Origin: Heracleum sosnowskyi
Taxonomy: Eukaryota; Streptophyta; Magnoliopsida; Apiales; Apiaceae
Direction: 5' to 3'
Assembly: GCA_030848705.1 (NCBI GenBank)
Contig: JAUIZM010000017.1
Location: 2,976,001 to 3,040,000, forward strand
DNA: 64,000 nt
Shown here: positions 46,030 through 55,829 of the stretch, in pieces
Layout of the letters: each line of letters begins with the position of its first letter
Position numbering within the stretch: position 1 is the stretch's first letter
Position numbers and translations under genes: made by a program
The notes under the pieces: model-generated
The model's input: the letters and a program-made list of their open reading frames with translations, nothing else
Databases searched by the model: none
What the model was told of the DNA's origin: nothing

Positions 46030-46330
46030 AGTGTTCGACCACATCCCTGGTCGAAATCATTCGACCAGGTATCAAAATTGAAGTCATGTTCGACCACATC
46101 CCTGGTCGAAATCATTCGACCAGGTATCAAAATTGAAGTCATGTTCGACCACAATCCTGGTCGAAACCATTCGACCAGGAGACAAAATGGAAGTAAGCTT
46201 CGACCAGAATCCTGGTCGAAACCATTCGACCAGGAGGCAAAATGCAAGCAAATTTCGACCAGAATCCTGGTCGAAGGAGTTCGACCAGGAGCTAAAATCA
46301 AGGTCAAATTCGACCAGGATCCTGGTCGAA
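46030..46330. repeat. 55-bp tandem array with palindromic TCGACCAGG core
   Basis: About five and a half units begin TTCGACCACAATCCTGGTCG or close variants, then a second TTCGACCAGG and a variable 20-nt tail. The first two units are identical; later ones diverge. The last has the 22-bp perfect palindrome around GACCAGGATCCTGGTC (46309-46330). Tandem arrays in this 3' region are a known habit of Tat/Ogre elements and can seed satellites. Confidence 0.9.
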
Positions 46331-46520
46331 AATGACATGAAAAATTCAAAAATCAATTTATGTTCCAGGGAATTGATGAAAAATCCCGATTCCTGTTTTG
46401 GAGAATTATAAAATTGATTTAGAACTATACGTTCGTCAAACCAAGCCACGATATGGAAGAAAATTTCATAACTCCTGAATGAAATAACTTCTACGATAAT
46501 CCAAGAGAGATTTTCCTAGA

Positions 46521-46534
46521 AGTTGGGGGGCAAA
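46521..46534 (+). other. Polypurine tract of Tat element 2
   Basis: AGTTGGGGGGCAAA directly precedes the 3' LTR start TGATATGG. A G-rich purine run at this site primes plus-strand synthesis. Confidence 0.8.
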
Positions 46535-47039
46535 TGATATGGTCAGAAAAGTAATTATAGAAATATAATTGACTGGTCAAACAAAAGGCCGATATTTAAA
46601 GCCCAGTACCCTAATTATTCATTAATTTCGTAATTAATGAATAGGGAAAATATACAGCTCATAAAAAGAGTCCAAATTATGGCAAATTGGTCAAAGAAGG
46701 ATCCAGAATCCCAATTAAAGGCAATTAATGAGTCATAACCTTTATCAACAAGGAAACGAATTCTTCAGCAAGAAATACAATACTTATCCAATATCAAAAA
46801 GAAGACTTATCCGCTAAGTCTCCCAAACATACCATAAATACTAGGCTCCAGTCGCCTATATAAGGTCCTTGATCCTACAATCAGAACTACGTCTTTGGCT
46901 TGATTCTCAATAACAATTTGAGATACGTAGGCATCTTGTGAGGACCAATTTAGTCCGGATACACGAGTGCAGCCATTAAAGCTCGAAGCTCATTAATCCT
47001 AGCATTAAATTCACAAAGCACGTTTTTTAATCCATAACC
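46535..47039 (+). repeat. 3' LTR of Tat element 2
   Basis: It matches 37050-37554 with four differences, including the final base (CC instead of CA), and is followed by the GTTTG target duplication. Confidence 0.95.
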
Positions 47040-47944
47040 GTTTGGTTGGTCGGTATGGTACGTTGTGATTTTACTTAATTGCCCTTAACTGTATTTCGTG
47101 TTTTTACTTAATTAACCTTACTTATTTATAGAAATATATTATTAAATAATAATATTACCTATTTATAACCAATTAACTTTTTCTCTAAAACACATTATTT
47201 TTTCTAACAAATTTCCCTACTTTTTCAAACATGGCAATTACCTTTTTTAATTAAAACATGTTAGTTTTTCTATTTTTTCTTACTAAAACCCCTCATTTTA
47301 AAAAAATATCACGGACAAACCTTTAGTTACTTATTTTTAAACCTATAATATTATAATTTTTTTTTTAAAGTTTACCTATTTTAACCTGTCTACTTATTGT
47401 TCTTAACAAATGCAATCACTAAAAATATTAAAATATAAATAATCAAAAACCTATTTATAACCAATTACTCTAAAACACATTATAGATTTTTTTCTAATAA
47501 TGTCCCTTATTTTCTAAATATATCACGGGAAATTGTCTTTTTCAATTTACATTTTCTATTTTTCTCACTAAAATTCATTTTTTTTTCAAAAATATCATAA
47601 GAAACCCTTTACTTATTTATTTTAAAACGAATTTAAATAATTTTGATTATTAAATTTTAAAACCTCATTTTCTAAAAATATCACGGGCAATTACCTTTTT
47701 AAACTAAATATATGTTACATTTTTTATTTTTTCTTACTAAAACCCCTCATTTTCCAAAAATATAACGGGCAAACCCTTACTTATTTATTTTAATATCTAT
47801 TTTAATGTTTTTAATTAATTAAAAGTATTTAGCTATTTTAGCATGCCTACTTATTATTTTTAACAAATACAATTAATAAAATATTAAAAATATAATAATA
47901 TAATAACAATTAACAATCCGTGCATCGCACGGGTTTTAAGCTAG

Positions 47945-48908
47945 TATTATATAATAGACGAAACATTAAAAGTTTGGTTGGTCGGTATGGTACGTTGTGA
48001 TTTTACTTAATTTCCCTTAATTAACTGTACTTCGTGTTTTTACTTAATTAACCTTACTTATTTATAAAAATATATTATTAAATAATAATATTAGCTATTT
48101 ATAACCAATTATCTTTTTCACCTAAAATACATTATTTTTTCTATTTTTTCTAACAAATTCCCCTACTTTTTCAAATATATCACTGACAATTACTTTTTTA
48201 ACTAAAACATGTTTGTTTTTCTATTTTTCTTTACTAATTAAACTCCTCCTTTTCCAAAAATATCACGGACAAACCTTTAGTTATTTATTTTTAAATCTAT
48301 TTTAATATTGTAATTATTTTTTTAAAAGTTTACCTATTTTAACATGTCTACTTATTTTTCTTAACAAATGCAATTACTAAAAATATTAAAATATAAATAA
48401 TCAAATATCTATTTATAACCAATTATCTTTTCAGCTAAAACACATTATATATTTTTTCTAACAAAGTCCATCCTTTTCTAAATATATCACGGGAAATTGT
48501 CTTTTACAATTTACTTTTTCTATTTTTCTCACTAAAATCCATTCTTTTTCCAAAAATATCACAGGAAACTCTTTACTTATTTATTTTAAAAAGTATTTAA
48601 ATACTTTTAATTATTAAATTTTAAAACCTCATTTTCCAAAAATATCACGGGCATTTACCTTTTTAAACTAAATATATGTTACATTTTTTTATTTTTTCTT
48701 ACTAAAGCCCCTCATTTTCCAAAAATATAACGAGTAAACCCATACTTATTTATTTTAAAATCTGTTTTAATGTTTTTAATTAATTAAAAGTGTTTAGCTA
48801 TTTTAACATGTCTGCTTATTTTTTGCACAATTACAATTAATAAAGTATTAAAAAAATAATAATAAAATAACAATTAACAATCCGTGCATCGTACGGGTTT
48901 TAAACTAG
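47945..48908 (+). mobile_element. Helitron copy B, head-to-tail behind copy A
   Basis: It starts right after the CTAG of copy A with TATTATATAATAGACGAAAC, missing only the first few bases of copy A. It ends with CCGTGCATCGTACGG, GTTTTAAA and CTAG (48905-48908). It is highly similar to copy A along its length. One hairpin base has changed (GCACGG to GTACGG). Tandem Helitrons are known and fit rolling-circle read-through. Confidence 0.75.
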
Positions 48909-49633
48909 TATTATATTATACTCTAAACTCCTATTTCATGTAGTAGAATTATATTATACTCTCACTCTTTTTTGGTTCCATCTTTTTTTTGGTTTCACCC
49001 CTAATTTGTTTTTCTTTTCAATTTTATTTTTCTAAAAAATATAATTATCTAATCTAAAATAGAATATATTATACTCTAAACTCCTATTTCATGTAGTAGA
49101 ATTATTATACTCTAAATTCACGTAGTACAATTTTATATTATTTTTAAATTATTTTTGTTTTGTTCAATGATCTACTTCCATTGATCTTCTAACAATTTTA
49201 TTATTATTTTGGACTTTTCGTCTTTGCAAATAGAAGCTAAATAAATCATTAATATTAACAAATATGTGTAATAAAAGGTTAGTTTTATGTTTTGTCAAAA
49301 CTGATATACATATGTCAATATTATCTGTGGTTAAAATCCTATCTCAACTAAAAATTCTATCTCATATAGAAATCCAATCCAAGCTCGCATAAAATTCTAT
49401 GTTATTATATAAAATATTAATCCAAACGAAATTTGTTTTTAATAGTACAATTTGTACCAAATTTAATTTGTACTTTTTTTGGTTTCATCCTAAAATTTTA
49501 TCTCATGTAGAATCCTATATCACATTGAATTCTATTTTGTTTTTTTTAAATATAAAATCTTATTTCACGTAAAAATTCAATGTCACATAGAATTCTATGT
49601 TGTTAAAAAAATATATAAATCTAAAATATATTA
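48909..49633. other. AT-rich repeats beyond the Helitrons
   Basis: TATACTCTAAACTCCTATTTCATGTAGTAGAATTA occurs at about 48918 and 49074, on either side of the second copy of the 100-bp flank segment (48966-49062). No gene was seen. Confidence 0.6.
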
Positions 49634-50104
49634 GAGTAAAGTGCACTTTGTGTACTCGTACTTTAGTCAAGACACCACTTGCAATACTATAGTTTAAAAT
49701 CGAGCAGTTTCAATATTAATTTTTGTATTTCACTGCACTTTGTTGCATTCCGTTAATTGAGGTTAACTCCGTTATTCATTTAGGGAGTAAAGTGCACTTT
49801 GTGTACTCGCACTTTAGTCTATAGTGCATTTTGTGTACTCGCACTTTACTCTAAATTTTGAACTAAAGTATTGCAAGTGATGTGTTGAGCAAAGTGCGGG
49901 TACACAAAATGCACTTTAGAGTAAAGTGCGAGTACACAAAGTGCACTTTACTCCCTAAATTAATAACGGAGATAACCTCAGTTAACGGAATGCAACAAAG
50001 TGCATTGAAATACAAACATTGATATTGCAACTGCTCGATTTTGAACTATAGTATTGCAAGTGGTGTCTTGACTATAGTGCGAGTACACAAAATGCACTTT
50101 ACTC
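49634..50104. mobile_element. Foldback MITE of Mutator type
   Basis: The 471-bp element is almost wholly an inverted repeat: GAGTAAAGTGCACTTTGTGT at the left returns as its complement at the right, with arms of about 200 bp and a short centre. It is flanked by the 9-bp duplication AATATATTA (49625-49633, 50105-50113), the size made by Mutator transposases. Within the arms the word AAAGTGCACTTTGTGTACTC repeats. Confidence 0.85.
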
Positions 50105-50702
50105 AATATATTATAATATTATTATTGTACTAAAATATATTATATTATTATACCCATCAGCGTCATAATTAGATCATCTACCAGACCCGATTATAATCAC
50201 TTAGTTGTTGAATCAGGATAATAATTTCAATCTATTTTATACCCCTGAATTTGTAATCTAATTAACCTTTGTACGAGCATCTACCCTCAAAACTTTAGGT
50301 ATCATTCTTCTCCTAAATCTCTTGATTATATTTTTGAGTATAATTCTTAATTTCATGTTTGATTAAGTTGGAAATATGTGCAAATTCTTTTAAACTCCAA
50401 CAATAATTTGTTCGTACAACATTGGGTTTATTTACTTGATTACGATAAAACCTCTATAAATTTAAAACATTGGTCTCAGAAAAATTATCATTTTAACGAG
50501 ATTATTAATTTATCAATTAATGAATATTTTATTATTTATCGATAAACTAATATTTATTAATTTATACAATATTTTATATCAAATAATTTATTAGTTAATA
50601 TATTGTACAAGCAATCAAAATAATTCAAATATGTATTGATAGATATGTTTGATACATGTATCAAAATTAATAAATTTATGTACCAAAAAATAGTTAATTA
50701 TA

Positions 50703-51008
50703 CGTTCCATTCATTTTTATACCGTTTTCATTTTGGGATGTCTCTCTCATTTCTATACATTCCAAAAATATTAACTTTTAATAATATAAAACACTATTAC
50801 ACTCACTACTTTCTGCACTATCTCTATTATATAATAATATAAAATACTATTACACCCACTATTTTTCTCCACTATCTCAAATATATTATTAAATATTGAT
50901 AGGTCCCACCACTTTACCCACTTTTCATCTAATTTTACTCATTTTATATATTTTTTCTTGGTATCCGTGCCCACCCCCAATGTATATAAATCAGTGAGAC
51001 AGAGGGAG
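50703..51008. mobile_element. Stowaway-like MITE
   Basis: The right end reads CAGTGAGACAGAGGGAG followed by TA, the usual Stowaway end (CTCCCTCTGTCTCACTG in reverse). The left end CGTTCCATTCATTTTTATAC is more diverged and also follows TA. The size of about 306 bp fits. Confidence 0.55.
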
Positions 51009-52060
51009 TATTAATGTATGTAAATTCCAACACATATACACCAAATATGCTTTATTTCTTTTGCTCTATCACAAAATTAGAGATGACATTGTACTTTATT
51101 TTTATGAAAAGAGGAATAGTTAATTGTTAAAATATAATTTAGCAAAGTTAACTAAAGAGTATCCAAGAATTATGTTCAATGTATAAAAAATTATTATATT
51201 TTAATGAATTGTAATTTTATATTTGTTAGTGGGCCTTAAGAACTTTTATAAAGTTTATTATATTTTGCATTTAGCAATAATATGAATTTATCATATTGAC
51301 CCAAGTCCGGAACAAAAATATTATTAATTTATCAATATTTATTTATTGAGGTTTTACGGTATATCTTAACGGAGTGGTAATTCATGTTTACCTTCTCATC
51401 AATACACGCGTAATTTGTATTATGAGAAGTGGGTAAATAGTATTATATTTTAAAAATGTTGGAGTCCCCAAAATTGTTCCGAAACCGTTCTCGAATGATG
51501 AATCAAAATATTATTGGCACTTCTCATAAATGAGTAGGCCCATCGTGCATACACATGAATCCCACAAATAAAAATACGTTATGTCATTCGGAAACATATT
51601 TAAAATTCAATTCGGGGTACGTAGTATTGCCCATTATATTATTATAAGTAAAATAAATAATTATTTATATTCGTGATCATTGAAAATTTATAGTGTAATT
51701 CAAATTCTTTTATTATGACCTTAATACCTTATATATATTGCATAATTAATTTAAATTTTCAAATAAATTAACTAGGTCCGTGCTTCACACGTGTTATCAT
51801 CTAGTATTATAAACCGTCCAAATCAACAACTCATGATCGCAGAAATAATAACCACAAAACTAAAATTATGATTAATGTTGAAAAAAGTTTGCTATATAAT
51901 TAAAATTAAATGTTGTTGATATTTTTGTCCCAAGTTAATTTTAACGAGAATAGTTTTGTTTGTGTTTACATTTTTGGGTTATTATTATTCCTCCTGCTTA
52001 GTTGGGCCGTTGCCCTAAACTGATACAAATACACACACAAAAATATACAGAGCAAGAGAA
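51009..52060. other. AT-rich spacer before the TENA_E gene
   Basis: No gene was found. GTCCGTGCTTCACACGTG near 51777 followed by CTAGT (51802-51806) looks like a decayed Helitron 3' end. ATTTATTGAGGTTTTACGG at about 51341 mirrors AAAACCTCTATAAAT at about 50450, so an older MITE may enclose the Stowaway element. Confidence 0.45.
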
Positions 52061-54202
52061 ATGGAGACGGAGGAGGCAAGTGAAGTAGAAGCTGAGAAAT
52101 TCAAGTCCAACAAAACAAACAGAACTGAATCATGGGTCCAAAAACACACTTCAATTTACAAACAAGCTACAAGACACCCTTTTATTCTCAGCATTAGAGA
52201 TGGCACAATTGATTCATCTTCCTTCAACAAATGGCTGGTACCTTCTCTTTTCTTCATCTTTGCCCTATTTGAAAATACCCCTTTTCGATCTTGTACATAA
52301 ATTTACTGTTTTAGCATGGTTTTAATACCCCTTTTCCAATCTTGTACATAAATTTACTGTTTTAGCATGGTTTTAATACCCCTTTTCCAATCTTGTACAT
52401 AAATTTACTGTTTTAGCATGGTTTTTACTGTTTCTCCATTGAAAGATTGTATCTTTATAGTTGGTACCACTCCAGAACTTTATTTTCGAGAAAATATCAG
52501 TGAAAGATTGTTATATTATAAGTTGTATCCTTATTTTTCGTAAAGATACTCGTGAACTGGCGGATAACAAGCACACATTTTTATTAATAATGTGTCTCAT
52601 TGTGAGGATAGGGGAGCAGAGTAATAAATTTGCTGTGTTTTCGGGTTTTAATTATGTATTTTTGTGATAAGTTTGATTGTTAAGTCAATTAGGATCTAGT
52701 TTAACTATTGTGGTTTGTTCGAGAATCAAGACTAGTTTATATTTAGCTCAAAGACACAATATGATTAACTGATGTGTGTTATTTGAAATGTAACAAGAGT
52801 AGGACGAGTGGATTGAGTTATTATGGTTGATTTGTTGAGTTCATTAGTTGTTGCTGCATATATGATGTAGGGACAGGATTACATATATGTCAGAGCCTTT
52901 GTCCCTTTCGTTGCAAGTCTCTTGGTGAAAGCTTGTGAGGAATCGGATGATAGTTCCGATATGGACATTATTTTAGGTGGTATGGCCTCTTTAAATGATG
53001 AGATTCCATGGTTCAAGGAAGAAGCTTCTAGATGGGAGGTTTCACTGACCACTGTTGTTCCACAGAGGGCAAATGTCACGTACTGCAGGTAACCAGATCT
53101 GTTGGATTTTATGAGCATTTTGGGGCAAAGACATACAATATTTTTGTTCTCTGAAGTCTAAATCATTGATGTTTGCTACATAATATGTGAACTGCTCGCT
53201 AATAACACTGGTATTTGCACCCTATTTAGTGTTCCGGTTTAGCTTTTCCATTTCAACTTGGTATCTTTCTCTTTGTCATTCAAAACAAATTAAGAAGTCT
53301 TATAGTGTTTCTAGATGTCAATTTTCTGGCTTGTGCTTCAGCCTTCAGCTGTCAGTGTGCAATTCTTTGAGATGTCTGTGTTTATGAACCTCTCTGTAAA
53401 AAGGTTTAATGAAACAAACAACCTTTAATTTAGCAAAAAAAGAAACAAACAACCTTTATTGAATAGTTGACGGAAATTTGCTGTGCACTTCAAACTTCAT
53501 CGTATCCATGTTTCAAATACGAATAGTCAGTTTACAGCCGACTGCTCACTAAGCTACTCCTATTTTATGATATGCGCATGGAACAATTAAAATATACAAA
53601 AATCATATATAGGAGCCTGTTCAATTTTGAATAAAAGTATGCAAACGAGTCCCTAGTATTAGTATATCATTTATGCACAAACAGTATAATCATATTTTGT
53701 ATCTAGTAGCACAGCATGCAGGCTTTGAGGCCATGGTATGCGAAGAATTCTAACCAAGCAAAATTTCGCTTTTCACCTGTATGTTTCTGTTATTCTGACA
53801 TCTCTCCACATTGTCATAATATCTAGTTTTAATCTTTGCCTACATAATATATTATCATGTTATAATCTACAGTATCATCTCTTTTGCTGCAGCTTACTAA
53901 AGAGACTAATGAGCTCAGAAATTGAATATACAGTAGCAATTACTGCTTTTTGGGCTATTGAAACTGTTTATCAAGAGAGCTTTGCTCACTGTCTAGAAGA
54001 CGGATCTAAAATTCCAGAAGAACTTAAGCAGACATGCCAAAGATGGGGTAATAGTGGCTTTGGTCAGTACTGCCATTCCCTTCAGAATATAGCTGACCGT
54101 TGTTTGGAGAAGGCATCGATTGATATCATTGCAAAAGCTGAGCGAGTTTTTCTAACAGTCCTTGAACATGAAGTTGAATTTTGGAACATGAGCAAAGGGT
54201 AG
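52061..54202 (+). CDS. TENA_E: TENA_E-type aminopyrimidine hydrolase family protein (thiamin salvage), three exons, 234 residues
   Basis: Exons 52061-52237, 52871-53088 and 53893-54202 give 705 nt with consistent phases. Conserved blocks are SIRDGTIDSSSFNKWL, GQDYIYVRAFVPFVASLL, LGGMASLNDEIPWFKEE, VVPQRANVTYC, TAFWAIETVYQESFAHCLED and RWGNSGFGQYC. These match the plant TENA_E branch over the full length, as far as I recall the Arabidopsis protein (At3g16990). Plant TENA_E proteins lack the active-site Cys of bacterial TenA; here too the position near TAFWAIE has no Cys. They are reported to act in salvage of the thiamin pyrimidine moiety. An N-terminal extension of about 20 charged residues (METEEASEVEAEKFK) precedes the core. 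The gene looks intact. Confidence 0.9.
52275..52430. repeat. Three ~51-bp tandem units in TENA_E intron 1
   Basis: Units starting at 52275, 52325 and 52376 share ATACCCCTTTTCCAATCTTG and CATAAATTTACTGTTTTAGC. They begin just after the first splice donor. Confidence 0.9.
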
Positions 54203-54693
54203 ATCTAAGTGCTGACATATGTATGTAGTTACTGTTAGTTACGGTATATGCATAGAGAGGTGCCAGTGTTAATGCCTATGTTTCTTTACAATGGATAGCT
54301 TCTGCATTCCGAGCTTTGTTTTATGGGACCCTTGTTATATGTTTTTGTCTATATATTATCCATAAGGTTCACGTATGAGTACTCGTTTTTCAGTGAGTAA
54401 TTGATCAGATGTTATTAACTTGAATAATGTGAACACATAAGTATATTCTGAGCTGTGTCTTGAGCAATCTTTGCCAGGATTCAAACCGTTGTCTTGGAAT
54501 ATCTTTTTACTAAATGAGACATGCCCTTTCTCACGATGTAGAGAAGGTTTGCGTTTGTACTGCCAAGTTACGGAACTTGATGCAGGTGCAAGACCATATA
54601 ATTTCTGGAGTTCATGATATTTGAGTTGTTAATCAGCTGAAACATGTGTAGTTTTAGTCTATATACATAGTATCACAAAAGTGTTCACCACCT
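54203..54693. other. 3' flank of TENA_E gene
   Basis: It probably holds the TENA_E 3' untranslated region. No other feature was recognised. Confidence 0.5.
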
Positions 54694-54765
54694 GTGGCTG
54701 TAGTTTAGTGGTAAGAATTCCACGTTGTGGCCGTGGAGACCTGGGCTCGAATCCCAGCAGCCACA
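54694..54765 (+). tRNA. tRNA-His, anticodon GTG
   Basis: The cloverleaf is complete: acceptor stem GTGGCTG (54694-54700) with CAGCCAC (54758-54764), D arm TAGTTTAGTGGTAAGA, anticodon stem CCACG/CGTGG with loop TTGTGGC (anticodon 54727-54729), T arm CTGGGCTCGAATCCCAG, discriminator A. There is no intron. The D loop, A box and B box (GGCTCGAATCC) are intact, and TTTTT follows within about 10 nt as a Pol III stop. Confidence 0.95.
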
Positions 54766-54860
54766 ATTCCTTTTTAAAAAAAATAAGCAGTCACCGAAAT
54801 TTGATTCAAGTTAGTGAAGAACCGGATATGCATTATGCTTATGTTATGCATGGCCAAAGT

Positions 54861-55706
54861 TAGGGGGCGAGCAAAACCGGATATCCCGGATCGGGTTTAA
54901 CCGGATATCCGGAATTCGGATATCCGTTTAAACCGGATCGGAAATCGGATAATTCGGATCCGAATTAATTAATTAAAATATATTTGAAGTTGTAAAAAAT
55001 AATAAATTTTATTATATTTTGATCGATTATCGTTAACTTTACAAATTTTAAATTGATTAATAGCATTTTAGACATCAAAATCTCATATATTAACATTTAT
55101 AAATTTATTTTTTTCCTAATTTTAATTTAACCCATCAAATTATCATTCATTTGTTTAATATATACTTCTACGTACTTTTTTAGAGATATTAATAGCACGT
55201 TCACTCTCGAGTTTATTTTATTAAATAAAATAATAATATTAAACGAGAACACTTTTTCATTAACTTCGTTCTAAAATTTTATTAACTAAGATTACGAGGT
55301 TTTTCACGTACAAATATATAGTATAGTGTTTATAAATGCGCACTCAAATATACAATTTGATGTGTATTATTTCGATTTGACACCTAGAATGTTTATAAAC
55401 TCGATCAATGCACACAAACTTAGTAATTTATTAGTAATAATTTATTACTTAATCTAATATATCATATGTTAATTATTTGTCTTTAATATTATTTATTATA
55501 CATATATAAATATATTATTTTTTTAATATATATTGAAAACCTGATCGGATTCGGATATCCGGTTTTATCTAAAGTTGTGATCCGGATCCGAATCCGAATT
55601 TATAAAAAAAATCCGGATCGGATATCTAAATTTCCAGATTTTTAAAATCGGATACCGGATCGGAAATTAGGATAATCCGGTTTTCGGATTTTTATGCTCA
55701 CCCCTA
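54861..55706. mobile_element. Non-autonomous hAT element rich in CCGGATATCCGG words
   Basis: The 846-bp element starts TAGGGGGCGAGCAAAACCGG and ends CCGGTTTTCGGATTTTTATG then CTCACCCCTA. It is flanked by the 8-bp duplication GCCAAAGT (54853-54860, 55707-55714), the hAT size. Both ends are packed with CGGATATCCG-type palindromes; the centre is AT-rich with no genes. Confidence 0.88.
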
Positions 55707-55829
55707 GCCAAAGTCATCAGAAAAACATGGAAGCTTACATGGTATAGGGGCTAGAAGTCTAATGAAACATGGAAATACAAGAAATTTCCTTTTTCAACAC
55801 AAATACCAAAAACATAGAAAACACTAGTA

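Larger units (their letters stand above)
37050..47039 (+). mobile_element. Complete young Tat-lineage Ty3/gypsy retrotransposon
   Basis: This 9,990-bp element is flanked by GTTTG (37045-37049, 47040-47044). The two 505-bp LTRs differ at four positions by eye: A/G in CCCAATACC, A/T in CCAGACGCC, C/T in GGTCCCTGA, and the last base A/C. The order is LTR, primer binding site, gag-pol (37588-43272), antisense spliced gene (45445-43597), a 55-bp tandem array (46030-46330), polypurine tract and LTR. Four differences in 505 bp mean a recent insertion, roughly 0.3 million years if 1.3e-8 changes per site per year is assumed. It is nested in a Helitron. Confidence 0.95.
37011..47944 (+). mobile_element. 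Helitron copy A, split by Tat element 2
   Basis: The copy consists of 37011-37049 and 47045-47944. It starts TCAATACTATTATATAATAG. It ends with hairpin CCGTGCATCGCACGG, then GTTTTAAG and CTAG (47941-47944). The Tat element sits in it with the 5-bp duplication GTTTG. Without the insert it is about 940 bp, matching copy B. It repeats AAAAATATCACGGG words and has no genes. Ends TC...CTAG and insertion between A and T fit Helitrons. Confidence 0.75.

Noticed and set aside
46030..46330. CRISPR-like repeat-spacer look
   Set aside because: Repeats are tandem with related tails rather than unique spacers, and lie in a plant retrotransposon 3' region.
46078..46449. Several overlapping open frames on both strands
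   Set aside because: They are by-products of the 55-bp repeat, whose unit is nearly a multiple of three and lacks stops; peptides are simple STRILVE-type repeats.
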